46,974 nucleotides of DNA from Bacteroidales bacterium (GTDB taxonomy: Bacteria > Bacteroidota > Bacteroidia > Bacteroidales > P3), in contig JAIRNR010000011.1 of NCBI GenBank assembly GCA_031257915.1, forward strand, positions 1 to 46,974, read 5' to 3'. Below are positions 19,249 through 27,918 of the stretch, piece by piece; position 1 is the stretch's first letter, and each line of letters opens with the position of its first letter. Position numbers and translations under genes: made by a program. The notes beneath the pieces were generated by a model. That model saw nothing but the letters and a program-made list of their open reading frames with translations. It did no database searches and had not been told where the DNA came from.

Positions 19249-20049
19249 ATGATTAGGATATATTCAGCGGAAGAGATAGAGCTGATAAGAGAAAGTTCAT
19301 TGTTTGTAGGAAAAACGCTTGCCGAAGTAGCAAAGCATATTGACACAGGGGTAAAAACAATTACTCTGAATGAAATTGCCGAGCAATACATACATTCAAT
19401 AGGTGCAAGTCCGAGTTTTAAAGGATATGAGGGTTTTCCCTACACTCTTTGCATCTCGGTAAACGAAACTGTCGTACATGGTTTTCCATCAGAGTATGAA
19501 CTTAAAGACGGCGATATTGTTTCAATTGATTGCGGGGTGTATAAAAACGGATTTCACGGCGATTCTGCCTATACCTTTGCGGTGGGGCAAGTGAGTGAAG
19601 ACAGAAAACGGCTGATGGAAGTGACTAAACAGTCGCTTTACGACGGAATAGAACAGGCAAAAGCAGGAAACAGGATTGGCGATATTGGTCATGCGGTGCA
19701 GAGTTTGTGTGAGGGAAACGGATATGGAGTTGTGAGAGATTTAATAGGACATGGCGTTGGGGCGCATCTGCACGAAAAACCAGATGTTCCGAATGTGGGC
19801 AAACAGGGAAACGGCAAACGGCTTCAAGAGGGGATGGTAATAGCGATAGAGCCAATGATAACGATGGGAACGTACAAAGTGAATTGGGCAAAAGACGGTT
19901 GGGGAGTATTTACTCAAGATGGGATGCCCGCTGCACACTACGAACACGATGTTGTTATAAGAAAAGGGCAGGCGGAAATTCTCTCAAGTTTTGAAATGAT
20001 AGAGAAAATACTTTTGGAAAGAAATATGTACTTTCCAAAAAATAAATAG
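19249..20049 (+). CDS. map: Type I methionine aminopeptidase
   Basis: The 266-residue metallopeptidase removes the initiator methionine from new proteins. Metal ligands are recognisable: Asp in SIDCGVYKNGFHGDSAYTFAVG (two Asp), His in GHGVGAHLHEKPDVPN, and Glu in IAIEPMI and YEHDVVI. ATG 19249 has AAGGA at about 19238-19242; an upstream TTG (19243) would add only MV. It follows secY by 9 nt and precedes infA. Confidence 0.95.
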   Translation: MIRIYSAEEIELIRESSLFVGKTLAEVAKHIDTGVKTITLNEIAEQYIHSIGASPSFKGYEGFPYTLCISVNETVVHGFPSEYELKDGDIVSIDCGVYKNGFHGDSAYTFAVGQVSEDRKRLMEVTKQSLYDGIEQAKAGNRIGDIGHAVQSLCEGNGYGVVRDLIGHGVGAHLHEKPDVPNVGKQGNGKRLQEGMVIAIEPMITMGTYKVNWAKDGWGVFTQDGMPAAHYEHDVVIRKGQAEILSSFEMIEKILLERNMYFPKNK

Positions 20050-20071
20050 AAGTAATTAAAATAGATATAAA

Positions 20072-20290
20072 GTGGCTAAACAGGTTTCAATACAACAGGA
20101 CGGTACGGTTGTGGAAGCACTCGGAAATACAATGTTTCGGGTAGAACTTCAGAACGGACATCAGGTTATTGCCCATATTTCAGGCAAAATGCGAATGCAT
20201 TATATTAAGATTTTGCCCGGAGATAAAGTGAGTTTGGAAATGTCGCCTTACGATTTAACGAAAGCGCGTATAACGTTTAGACATAAATAG
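20072..20290 (+). CDS. infA: Translation initiation factor IF-1 (GTG start)
   Basis: The 72-residue OB-fold factor blocks the ribosomal A site during initiation. The sequence [20 protein letters not shown] and the [31 protein letters not shown] block match the family over its full length. The only start consistent with this is GTG at 20072, unlike the ATG starts of most neighbours. The cognate rpmJ follows after 27 nt. Confidence 0.95.
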   Translation: MAKQVSIQQDGTVVEALGNTMFRVELQNGHQVIAHISGKMRMHYIKILPGDKVSLEMSPYDLTKARITFRHK

Positions 20291-20317
20291 AAAGAGATAT
20301 TGTAAAATTAGAGCATT

Positions 20318-20434
20318 ATGAAAGTTAGACCATCCGTTAAGAAGCGTTCGCCGGAATGTAAAATTGTTCGCCGGAATGGACGCGTTTATGTAATCAACAA
20401 GAAGAATCCAAAATTTAAACAAAGACAAGGATAA
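20318..20434 (+). CDS. rpmJ: 50S ribosomal protein L36, zinc-free form
   Basis: A 38-codon gene reading [15 protein letters not shown], then [23 protein letters not shown]. This is the Bacteroidota-type L36 with a single Cys (residue 14) instead of the CxxC...C..H zinc site. Position between infA and rpsM is the conserved one, and the rpsM start follows after 5 nt. Confidence 0.95.
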   Translation: MKVRPSVKKRSPECKIVRRNGRVYVINKKNPKFKQRQG

Positions 20435-20439
20435 TAATT

Positions 20440-20820
20440 ATGGCACGTATTGCTGGTATCGATTTACCTAAAAACAAAAGGGGTGAAATTGGGCTTACCT
20501 ACATCTACGGAATAGGTCGTAGCACTGCCCGTAAAATTCTTTCCGACTCCGGAATTAACTTTGATAAAAAAGTACAGGAGTGGGATGATGACGAAATAAA
20601 TAAGATTCGTTCTTTTATTGGCGACAATATTAAAGTGGAGGGTGCTCTCCGTTCGGAAGTGCAGATGAATATTAAACGTCTTATGGATGTTGGCTGTTAT
20701 CGCGGCATTCGTCATCGTTTGGGACTTCCTTTGCGTGGTCAAAGTACTAAAAACAACGCTCGTACACGTAAAGGAAAGAAAAAGACAGTTGCCAATAAGA
20801 AGAAAGCACCTAAGGGTTAA
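20440..20820 (+). CDS. rpsM: 30S ribosomal protein S13
   Basis: The 126-residue S13 contacts the P-site tRNA and forms bridges to the large subunit. It starts [26 protein letters not shown]; the C-terminal signature [27 protein letters not shown] is present. Confidence 0.97.
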   Translation: MARIAGIDLPKNKRGEIGLTYIYGIGRSTARKILSDSGINFDKKVQEWDDDEINKIRSFIGDNIKVEGALRSEVQMNIKRLMDVGCYRGIRHRLGLPLRGQSTKNNARTRKGKKKTVANKKKAPKG

Positions 20821-20870
20821 ACCGATTTACAAAATAGAGTAGTAATTGTTTAAAATAAATATCATTTACA

Positions 20871-21269
20871 ATGGCAAAAACAGTTAAGCAAGCCAAGACA
20901 ACAAAGAAAAAAATCGTCAAGATAGACCATTCCGGCAAGGCGTTTATATTTGCTTCTTTTAATAATGTGATTATCTCTATTACAAATATGAGCGGTCAGG
21001 TTATTTCATGGTCGTCGGCTGGGAAGATGGGTTTCAGGGGGTCTAAAAAAAATACTCCTTACGCAGCTCAAATGGCAGCAGGCGATTGTGCAAAAGTTGC
21101 GTACGATTTGGGTTTACGCAAAGTGAAAGTGTACGTGAAAGGTCCGGGCTCGGGAAGGGAATCATCCATCCGTACAATCAATTCGGCAGGTATTGAAGTT
21201 ACCGAAATCGTGGATGTTACACCACTGCCGCATAACGGTTGTCGTCCTCCGAAAAGACGTAGAATTTAA
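20871..21269 (+). CDS. rpsK: 30S ribosomal protein S11
   Basis: The 132-residue S11 is part of the platform near the mRNA exit. It has the family core ([34 protein letters not shown]) and the C-terminal [18 protein letters not shown]. The preceding 50-bp gap, the largest inside the ribosomal run, shows no clear promoter. Confidence 0.97.
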   Translation: MAKTVKQAKTTKKKIVKIDHSGKAFIFASFNNVIISITNMSGQVISWSSAGKMGFRGSKKNTPYAAQMAAGDCAKVAYDLGLRKVKVYVKGPGSGRESSIRTINSAGIEVTEIVDVTPLPHNGCRPPKRRRI

Positions 21270-21295
21270 TTTATAATATCAAATTTTCATAGAAA

Positions 21296-21898
21296 ATGGC
21301 AAGATACACAGGTCCAACTTCTAAAATTGCAAGAAAGTTCCGCGAACCTATTTTTGGTCCGGACAAAGCACTTGAAAGAAAAAATTATGCACCGGGAATG
21401 CACGGTCAAAATCGTCGTCGTAAAGAATCTGAGTATGGTTTGCAGCTTTTGGAAAAGCAAAAAGCAAAATATACTTATGGTATTCTTGAAAAACAGTTTC
21501 GTAAAATTTTTGCACAGGCAGCCCGCAAAAGCGGTATTACAGGCGAAGTACTTCTTCAGCTTATAGAGTCGCGTTTGGACAACACGGTATATCGTTTGGG
21601 TATTGCTCCCACACGTGCCGCTGCACGCCAACTTGTAGGACACCGCCATATTACCGTTAACGGCAATGTGGTTAATATTCCGTCTTATCAGCTGCGTCCG
21701 GGCGACATAGTTGCGGTGAGGGAAAAATCAAAATCGCTTGAAGTTGTTCAGGACTCTGTTGAAGGTCGCGGAATGAATTACGATTGGCTTGAATGGGACA
21801 ACAAACAGCTTACCGGTAAGTTTCTTTCATATCCGGAGCGTGAAAATATCCCCGAAACAATCAAAGAACAGCTTATAGTTGAATTATATTCTAAATAA
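21296..21898 (+). CDS. rpsD: 30S ribosomal protein S4, zinc-free form
   Basis: The 200-residue S4 nucleates 30S body assembly. The N-terminal region lacks the Cys cluster of some homologues. The S4 RNA-binding domain is clear ([47 protein letters not shown]). It ends 23 nt before rpoA, the usual alpha-operon arrangement. Confidence 0.97.
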   Translation: MARYTGPTSKIARKFREPIFGPDKALERKNYAPGMHGQNRRRKESEYGLQLLEKQKAKYTYGILEKQFRKIFAQAARKSGITGEVLLQLIESRLDNTVYRLGIAPTRAAARQLVGHRHITVNGNVVNIPSYQLRPGDIVAVREKSKSLEVVQDSVEGRGMNYDWLEWDNKQLTGKFLSYPERENIPETIKEQLIVELYSK

Positions 21899-21921
21899 TC
21901 ATTAAATTAAAACATAAAATA

Positions 21922-22920
21922 ATGGCAATACTATCTTTTCAGAAACCGGACAAAGTAAATATGATTATCAAAAGTGCCACCGAAGGTATTTTTGAAATGC
22001 GCCCTTTGGAACCGGGCTACGGAATGACTATCGGCAATTCTTTGCGGAGGGTACTCCTCTCTTCACTTGAAGGATGTGCCATTACTTCCGTTCGTATTGA
22101 AAGTGTGAACCATGAGTTCGCTACCATAAAAGGTGTTGTTGAGGATGTTACAAATATCATACTTAACCTTAAACGCATTCGTTTTAAACAGCAAATAGAA
22201 GGTCTTGACAGCGAAGTCGCTCATATTGTTATAACGAATCAGGATGTATTCAAGGCAGGCAACATCAATAATTTTCTTAACGGATTTCAAGTTCTTAATC
22301 CCGACCTTGAAATATGCCGTATGGAAAAAAATGTTCGTCTTGTGATGGATATTCAGATAAAGAAGCAACGCGGCTATGTGTCGGCAGAGGAAAATAAGGA
22401 AGACGGCGCACCGATAGGCACAATTTTTATGGATTCTATTCACACTCCGATTGTGAACGTAAAATATGAAGTGGAAAAATATCGTGTGGAGCAAAAGACC
22501 GATTACGACAAACTTATCCTGACTGTTACAACGGACGGCTCAATATCGCCTGAAAATGCAGTTAAAGGGGCATCTCATATTCTTATGACGCACCTTACTT
22601 TGTTATCTAATGAGGGAATAGAGATTGAGGTGGACTATAACAAAGGTATCAGCAAGACGAGTTACGGCGAGGAAGATTCTCAGATGAGGCAATTATTAAA
22701 GTCGCGTCTGTATGATATGGATTTGTCGGTTCGTGCTGTGAACTGCCTGAAGTCTGCCGATATTGAAACGCTCGGTGAACTTGTTTCACGCAGCAAATCC
22801 GACCTGCTTAAATTCCGCAATTTTGGTAAGAAATCACTTGTGGAACTTGAACAGTTAGTTAAAGAAAAAGGTCTTGACTTTGGGATGGACATTTCGCAGT
22901 ATAAATCAGAAAAAGAATAA
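21922..22920 (+). CDS. rpoA: DNA-directed RNA polymerase subunit alpha
   Basis: The 332-residue subunit has both expected domains. The N-terminal assembly domain holds the dimerisation block [20 protein letters not shown]. The C-terminal domain holds the helix-hairpin-helix region ([49 protein letters not shown]) that binds activators and UP elements. Length is normal and it precedes rplQ by 8 nt. Confidence 0.98.
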   Translation: MAILSFQKPDKVNMIIKSATEGIFEMRPLEPGYGMTIGNSLRRVLLSSLEGCAITSVRIESVNHEFATIKGVVEDVTNIILNLKRIRFKQQIEGLDSEVAHIVITNQDVFKAGNINNFLNGFQVLNPDLEICRMEKNVRLVMDIQIKKQRGYVSAEENKEDGAPIGTIFMDSIHTPIVNVKYEVEKYRVEQKTDYDKLILTVTTDGSISPENAVKGASHILMTHLTLLSNEGIEIEVDYNKGISKTSYGEEDSQMRQLLKSRLYDMDLSVRAVNCLKSADIETLGELVSRSKSDLLKFRNFGKKSLVELEQLVKEKGLDFGMDISQYKSEKE

Positions 22921-22928
22921 GCAACGGT

Positions 22929-23759
22929 ATGAGACACGGAAAGAAATTTAATAAGTTAAGCAGAACGCATGCTCACCGGCGTCAGATGCTTTCCAATATG
23001 GCGGCTTCACTTATTATGCACAAAAGAATAAATACAACTCTTGCAAAAGCAAAGGCATTGAGAGTATATATTGAGCCGCTTTTGACAAAAGCAAAAGATG
23101 ATACGACTGCATCGCGCAGAGTTGTTTTCAGTTATCTCGTAGATAAAAGTGCAGTAACGGAGTTATTTCGTGAAATAGCACCAAAGATTGCAAAGCGTCA
23201 GGGAGGATATACGCGTATCCTTAAAACCGGCTACCGCCTTGGTGATAATGCTGAAATGGCTATGATGGAACTTGTCGATTACAACGAAAATATGCTTTCG
23301 GACGGCAAGGGTAAAGCAAAAACACGGCGGTCGCGCGGCAAGAAGGCGGATGCGGCATCTGTTGCTGTTAGGGGAGCTGATGCGAAAGCAGCTGCGGAAG
23401 TGCCTGGGGAAGGTGAAGTGTCTGAGGATGTTGTTGCGGAAGCGGCGGCGGTGGAAGTGCCTGCTGAAGCGGCTACGGTAGCGGGAACGCCTGCTGAAGG
23501 TGAGGTGTCTGAGGATGTTGTTGTGGAAGCGGCGGCGGTGGAAGTGCCTGCTGAAGCGGTAGTGGAAACACCTGCTGAAGTGGTAGTGGAAACGCCTGCT
23601 AAGAGTGAAGTATCTGGGGATGTTGTTGTGGAAGCGGCGGCGGTGGAAACGCCTGCTGAAGCGGTTGCGGAAACACCTGTGGAAGCGGTTGCCGAAGCGG
23701 TGGCGGAAACGCCTGCCGAAGCAATATCGGACGCCGAAATTGTTGAGGAAACGAAGTAA
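22929..23759 (+). CDS. rplQ: 50S ribosomal protein L17 with a long acidic repeat tail
   Basis: Residues 1-125 are a normal L17 ([20 protein letters not shown] ... [14 protein letters not shown] ... [27 protein letters not shown]). After a basic linker (about 127-140), residues 153-276 form a low-complexity tail of Ala, Glu, Val and Pro. It contains three near-identical 20-residue units starting at 162, 191 and 226, plus shorter VAETPAEA copies. Typical L17 is about 120-160 residues; here it is 276. L17 lies near the polypeptide tunnel exit, so the acidic tail would project close to where nascent chains emerge. It is the last gene of the ribosomal run. Confidence 0.95.
   Translation: MRHGKKFNKLSRTHAHRRQMLSNMAASLIMHKRINTTLAKAKALRVYIEPLLTKAKDDTTASRRVVFSYLVDKSAVTELFREIAPKIAKRQGGYTRILKTGYRLGDNAEMAMMELVDYNENMLSDGKGKAKTRRSRGKKADAASVAVRGADAKAAAEVPGEGEVSEDVVAEAAAVEVPAEAATVAGTPAEGEVSEDVVVEAAAVEVPAEAVVETPAEVVVETPAKSEVSGDVVVEAAAVETPAEAVAETPVEAVAEAVAETPAEAISDAEIVEETK
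23412..23663 (+). repeat. Three imperfect 60-bp tandem units inside rplQ
   Basis: Units at 23412-23471, 23499-23558 and 23604-23663 encode almost the same 20 residues ([17 protein letters not shown]). They differ by a few bases and are spaced 87 and 105 bp, always in frame. Such repeats can change number by slippage or recombination without breaking the gene. Confidence 0.85.
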
Positions 23760-23788
23760 TTTAATATGTATGCTGTGCGGAATTTGCC

Positions 23789-23952
23789 GTATTAGCAATC
23801 AGAGCTAACGCATTTAAACAAGTTAATTTATTGATAACGAATAAATTATAAACGCAAATTTTTATAAATTTTCATTAAAAAAAACAAGCATTGTAAATAC
23901 ATAATAATCAGTGATTTATGAGTTTTAAATGCGTTTGTCCTGTATTAGCAAT
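23789..23952. repeat. 11-bp direct repeats flanking the MITE-like element
   Basis: GTATTAGCAAT occurs at 23789-23799 and again at 23942-23952, on either side of the element at 23805-23940. The position suggests a target-site duplication, although 5 nt on the left and 1 nt on the right separate it from the conserved element ends. The second copy of the element in the window does not show an equally clear duplication. Confidence 0.5.
23805..23940 (+). mobile_element. MITE-like element, copy A (about 136 bp)
   Basis: The element begins GCTAACGCATTTAAAC and ends TTTAAATGCGTTTGTCC. It has 12-bp terminal inverted repeats AACGCATTTAAA (23807-23818) and TTTAAATGCGTT (23924-23935). Its first ~45 bp and last ~55 bp are nearly identical to the reverse complement of 41677-41848, while the middles differ. 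It encodes no protein, so it would depend on a transposase elsewhere. It occupies almost the whole rplQ-eno spacer. No canonical eno -7 box is seen outside it; a near match, TGCGTTTG (23930-23937), lies at its right end. Confidence 0.75.
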
Positions 23953-23967
23953 TAACAATTATAGTAA

Positions 23968-25266
<1,299 letters not shown>

Positions 25267-25287
25267 TCTTTAAATTGCTTAAAGGTT

Positions 25288-25320
25288 AAAAGCCGCCTCT
25301 TTTTGGGGGCGGCTTTTTTT
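25288..25320 (+). terminator. Intrinsic terminator after eno
   Basis: AAAGCCGCC (25289-25297) pairs with GGCGGCTTT (25308-25316) around a T/G-rich loop, followed by a T-run. It ends the enolase transcript 22 bp after the stop codon. Confidence 0.9.
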
Positions 25321-25360
25321 GTGCTGAATTTTCTGCTGATTTAAATTATTGTAAGTCAGT

Positions 25361-25576
25361 GTGATAGATATAATTTTCCGGACTTGCTTGTTTTCTTTCA
25401 TCGGTAAAAATGGTTTTGCTTATTTGAACTCTAATCAGGAGTATTTTCGCATTGAGAAGCCTGACGGCGGTGCTGTGACGATTGCTATTCGCGGGGACTG
25501 GAAAGCGTATATTGATAACGATGAAATAGTATTTGATTTATCAAAACTACCATTGAAAAATATCGTCCGATTTTGA
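25361..25576 (+). CDS. Orphan 71-residue reading frame, possibly a gene remnant
   Basis: The frame encodes a hydrophobic start followed by a protein-like segment (FRIEKPDGGAVTIAIRGDW, then KAYIDNDEIVFDLSKLPLKN), with codon use similar to the neighbours. It lies between the eno terminator and tRNA-Ser. I see no promoter box or Shine-Dalgarno for it and recognise no family. It may be the remains of a larger gene left near a tRNA 3' end, or a small real gene. Confidence 0.3.
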   Translation: MIDIIFRTCLFSFIGKNGFAYLNSNQEYFRIEKPDGGAVTIAIRGDWKAYIDNDEIVFDLSKLPLKNIVRF

Positions 25577-25658
25577 AATTATTGTCTATATAAAAATGCC
25601 GTTTTTCAAAGCCGATTCGCTGAGATGCTTGCTACTATTGGGTTTAAAGGCATTTTCG

Positions 25659-25746
25659 CGGAGGAACTGGGATTCGAACCCAGGAACCGCTTTTGGCGGT
25701 TACACGCTCTCCAGGCGTGCGCCTTCGACCACTCGGCCATCCCTCC
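25659..25746 (-). tRNA. tRNA-Ser (anticodon GGA)
   Basis: Read on the reverse strand, the 88-nt sequence folds as a class II tRNA. The acceptor stem is GGAGGGA/TTCCTCC, followed by a G discriminator; the D arm is TGGCCGAGTGGTCGAAGGC. The anticodon arm has GGA (complement at 25710-25712), there is a long variable arm with ACCGC/GCGGT, and the T arm has GGTTCGAATCC. No CCA is encoded. It has its own promoter at 25763-25794. Confidence 0.96.
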
Positions 25747-25762
25747 TTAAAAATAAGTGTGG

Positions 25763-25794
25763 CAAAGGTAGGAAAAATTATCTTACCTTACAAA
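25763..25794 (-). promoter_or_regulatory. Promoter of tRNA-Ser (TTTG-N20-TACCTTTG)
   Basis: On the reverse strand TTTG (complement of CAAA at 25791-25794) precedes TACCTTTG (complement at 25763-25770) by 20 bp, a near-perfect Bacteroidota promoter. Its -33 part lies inside the 3' end of the sigma factor gene. Confidence 0.8.
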
Positions 25795-26391
25795 TCCTTT
25801 CTTTACAGCCGTACGTATTTTTCTTATTGCAATTCTGTATTTGAGGGCAACTGATGTTATCGGCGAATCAAAAACTTCCGATATTTGGGCGAAAGAATAA
25901 TTATCACCATGCCTCATTCGTAAGATACGCCGCTCATCCGAATTTAAAAATACAAAATCAAATTTTTTGTTAAACAGTTTATCTACAATATCTTCTTTTA
26001 CTCGAGTATCTGCTTCTGCTGTCGTTATGGTAAGATAATCGTATGTTGGCTCACTCCATCCGAAATTTCTGTAAATATCTGCTTTGTGATCATTCATTCC
26101 ATTCAGGTGGCGTCTCTTTTTCCTTAAATAACCTTTTAAAATGTTTGCAGCAATCTTCATAATATAATGCTCCAACTTCCCCTGTTCCCTGTAAAGTCCG
26201 AGAGCATATTGCTCGTGTATCGTTAAAAGTACTTCCTGAGTAAAATCCTCTGCCATTGATATACTTTTTGTAATTGACCTGAAATAGACAAATAACTTTT
26301 CTTTAAAATCAGTAACTTTTTGAAAAAATTCTCTGTCTTCCGGCGAAATGCCTTTTGATAGCATTTGTGACATTGTTTTATTAATATCCAT
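25783..26391 (-). CDS. ECF-type RNA polymerase sigma factor
   Basis: The 202-residue protein has the two core regions of group 4 sigma factors. Region 2 is at about residues 30-100 (MAEDFTQEVLLTIHEQY ... YIMKIAANILKGYLRKKRR). Region 4 is at about 150-200 (LNSDERRILRMRHGDNYSFAQISEVF..PITSVALKYRIAIRKIR) with a helix-turn-helix. It would redirect RNA polymerase to a regulon that cannot be named. No anti-sigma gene lies beside it, unlike the FecI/FecR pairs common in this phylum. A DUF4831 gene is divergent across a 169-bp spacer with an unusual phased AT-rich dyad, so that spacer may be a target. Confidence 0.85.
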   Translation of the reverse strand: MDINKTMSQMLSKGISPEDREFFQKVTDFKEKLFVYFRSITKSISMAEDFTQEVLLTIHEQYALGLYREQGKLEHYIMKIAANILKGYLRKKRRHLNGMNDHKADIYRNFGWSEPTYDYLTITTAEADTRVKEDIVDKLFNKKFDFVFLNSDERRILRMRHGDNYSFAQISEVFDSPITSVALKYRIAIRKIRTAVKKGFVR

Positions 26392-26411
26392 ATTATTTTT
26401 GTATTGGGGCG

Positions 26412-26419
26412 CAAAGATA
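26412..26419 (-). promoter_or_regulatory. Reverse -7 box (TATCTTTG) for the sigma factor gene
   Basis: CAAAGATA on the + strand lies 20 nt upstream of the sigma factor start codon, the usual distance for a short leader. No -33 match is evident. Confidence 0.6.
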
Positions 26420-26459
26420 ATTTATCGTTGTTTATGTTTGTGTTAATGAAAATTAAATA

Positions 26460-26516
26460 TTCTTAAAATTTCTTAATTTTTAAGATTTTTTAAGGATATA
26501 TCCCATTTATTCTTAA
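26460..26516. promoter_or_regulatory. Helically phased TTCTTAA/TTAAG array in a divergent spacer
   Basis: TTCTTAA begins at 26460, 26470 and 26510. The inverted TTAAG begins at 26480 and 26490, so all fall on a 10-bp grid. The block 26460-26496 is an imperfect 37-bp dyad centred near 26478. It lies immediately upstream of the DUF4831 -7 box at 26528. This could be an operator, an UP-like or curved DNA element; no known regulator is assigned. Confidence 0.5.
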
Positions 26517-26527
26517 ATTATAATTGC

Positions 26528-26535
26528 TAACTTTG
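26528..26535 (+). promoter_or_regulatory. -7 box TAACTTTG for the DUF4831 gene
   Basis: TAACTTTG matches TAnnTTTG 25 nt before the ATG at 26561. The -33 region contains an ATTCTTAA motif instead of TTTG, which might mean activator-assisted expression. Confidence 0.65.
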
Positions 26536-26560
26536 TCCGCTAAAATAACAGAAAACGAAC

Positions 26561-27721
26561 ATGCAAAAATTATTTTTAACCGTTACGGCAATTTTACTGT
26601 CATTGCTCACAACATCTCTGAATGCGCAGTATAAAGTAGAGAGAATACGTCCTTTACAGGCAGAGGAAAAACCTCTCAACAAGGGATTGTATTACATGTT
26701 GCCTGCAAACGGTTTCAAGATAAGTATAACAGTTCAAACGACCGTATATAAAAAGGGAATATACAGTCGGTATGCAGCTGCTCTGCTTGGTATAACCGAT
26801 TTTGTAAGAGAAAACAAAAGCGTATCGGAAATTGAAAACATAAAAATAAGAAATACCGTTATAGCCGATAATAATCAGATTTTTTATGTCAGAAGTATTG
26901 GAAAAAACGGAATATTACCATCCCTTTCATACAGTCGGCAGGGCGTACTGCTTGGGGTAAATATGCCTTCCGTATCGACATCAGCATCAACACCAACACC
27001 AAAATTAGCGAATATATCGCGGGATTATTCTAAACAAAGCAAAGAAACACATAATAATAAGACGATATTTCCCTTTGCGGAAATGAATGTGGTAGATGAT
27101 TTTGACACAATTATAAAGGAAGAATTAAGAGATGATCAGGTGATAGAACAAACTATTGTAACTTCGCGTACAGTAGAAAAAACAGAGGAACAAAGGGCAA
27201 AAGAACTTGCCGCACTTATTGTAGAAAGCAAAAAGCAGCGGTCGGCACTTATTTCAGGGTATTCCGAAGTCAATTACGCTCCCGAAACAATGCGCTTTAT
27301 GTACGAACAAATGCTCGTCACGGAAAACGAATATTTGCGTTGCTTCACGGGTACATCACATAAAAGTAACCACACTTACGAGATAACAATAGATATTGAA
27401 GATACGGTATCCTGTTACCTTGTCGGAACATTTACGTCAAAAGAAGAACCTCTGTATCTTACATTAAAAAAACTGACACCCGAATCAATTAAGCAAGTAG
27501 AACGTTTTGAGAAAAAGAGTGTTGACCAAACTGAAAATACAGGATTTTTTGTTCGTTACCCGCAAATGGTTACGGCAACGGTAGAATCCGAAAAAAAAGT
27601 ATTTGCGGAAGAAATTCTTCATGTTTCGCAATGGGGAACAGTATATTCATTGCCTGTGGGGGATTTTACAATTGAATTAAATTCATATTCGGGTGCGGTA
27701 AAAATGTTAAAAAAGCGTTAG
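26561..27721 (+). CDS. DUF4831 family secreted protein
   Basis: The 386-residue product has a signal peptide (about residues 1-23, ending LNAQ) and then the pattern of the Bacteroidota DUF4831 family: KGLYYMLPANGFKISITVQTTVYKKGIYSRYAAALLGI near the N-terminus and a Glu/Lys-rich middle. The C-terminal part is beta-rich (EYLRCFTGTSHKSNHTYEITI, then DFTIELNSYSGAVKML). It is predicted to act in the periplasm or envelope; no biochemical function is established to my knowledge. Its promoter is preceded by the phased dyad shared with the divergent sigma factor gene. Family assignment is from memory of conserved patterns and is good but not certain. Confidence 0.75.
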   Translation: MQKLFLTVTAILLSLLTTSLNAQYKVERIRPLQAEEKPLNKGLYYMLPANGFKISITVQTTVYKKGIYSRYAAALLGITDFVRENKSVSEIENIKIRNTVIADNNQIFYVRSIGKNGILPSLSYSRQGVLLGVNMPSVSTSASTPTPKLANISRDYSKQSKETHNNKTIFPFAEMNVVDDFDTIIKEELRDDQVIEQTIVTSRTVEKTEEQRAKELAALIVESKKQRSALISGYSEVNYAPETMRFMYEQMLVTENEYLRCFTGTSHKSNHTYEITIDIEDTVSCYLVGTFTSKEEPLYLTLKKLTPESIKQVERFEKKSVDQTENTGFFVRYPQMVTATVESEKKVFAEEILHVSQWGTVYSLPVGDFTIELNSYSGAVKMLKKR

Positions 27722-27741
27722 TCATTTAATTTCTTTTTTAC

Positions 27742-27749
27742 TACCTTTG
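27742..27749 (+). promoter_or_regulatory. -7 box TACCTTTG for ftsK
   Basis: TACCTTTG matches TAnnTTTG, 169 nt before the ftsK start. Transcription from here gives a leader of about 160 nt with several possible hairpins and tiny reading frames. Confidence 0.6.
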
Positions 27750-27789
27750 CGGTGTATGTCTTTACATATTTTTTTGTTTTAACGTATTG

Positions 27790-27906
27790 CAGGAATAATG
27801 ATTAGGGAACTTATTCCTGTATAAAATATGTTTACCCATACCGGATGCCGAAACGAGTGATTTTTTGACATCCGAATTACTTGATTACGTTAGGAATTAT
27901 TCGGAT
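27790..27906 (+). promoter_or_regulatory. Structured 5' leader of ftsK with competing hairpins
   Basis: Hairpin 1 pairs CAGGAATAA (27790-27798) with TTATTCCTG (27811-27819), perfect over 9 bp. Hairpin 2 pairs ATCCGAAT (27870-27877) with ATTCGGAT (27899-27906), ending 12 nt before the start codon. CATCCG (27869-27874), part of hairpin 2, can instead pair with CGGATG (27842-27847), so the two structures exclude each other. Function is not known. Confidence 0.4.
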
Positions 27907-27918
27907 TTAAATTGAACA

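Noticed and set aside
20318-20434. Loss of zinc-binding Cys in L36 (also S14 and S4) as a defect
   Set aside because: Zinc-free versions of these proteins are a normal, known state in many bacteria, including this phylum.
23163-23798. 211-residue reverse frame rich in Arg, His and Phe
   Set aside because: It is antisense to the repeat tail of L17; the biased composition of the repeats keeps the opposite strand free of stops. No promoter or family match.
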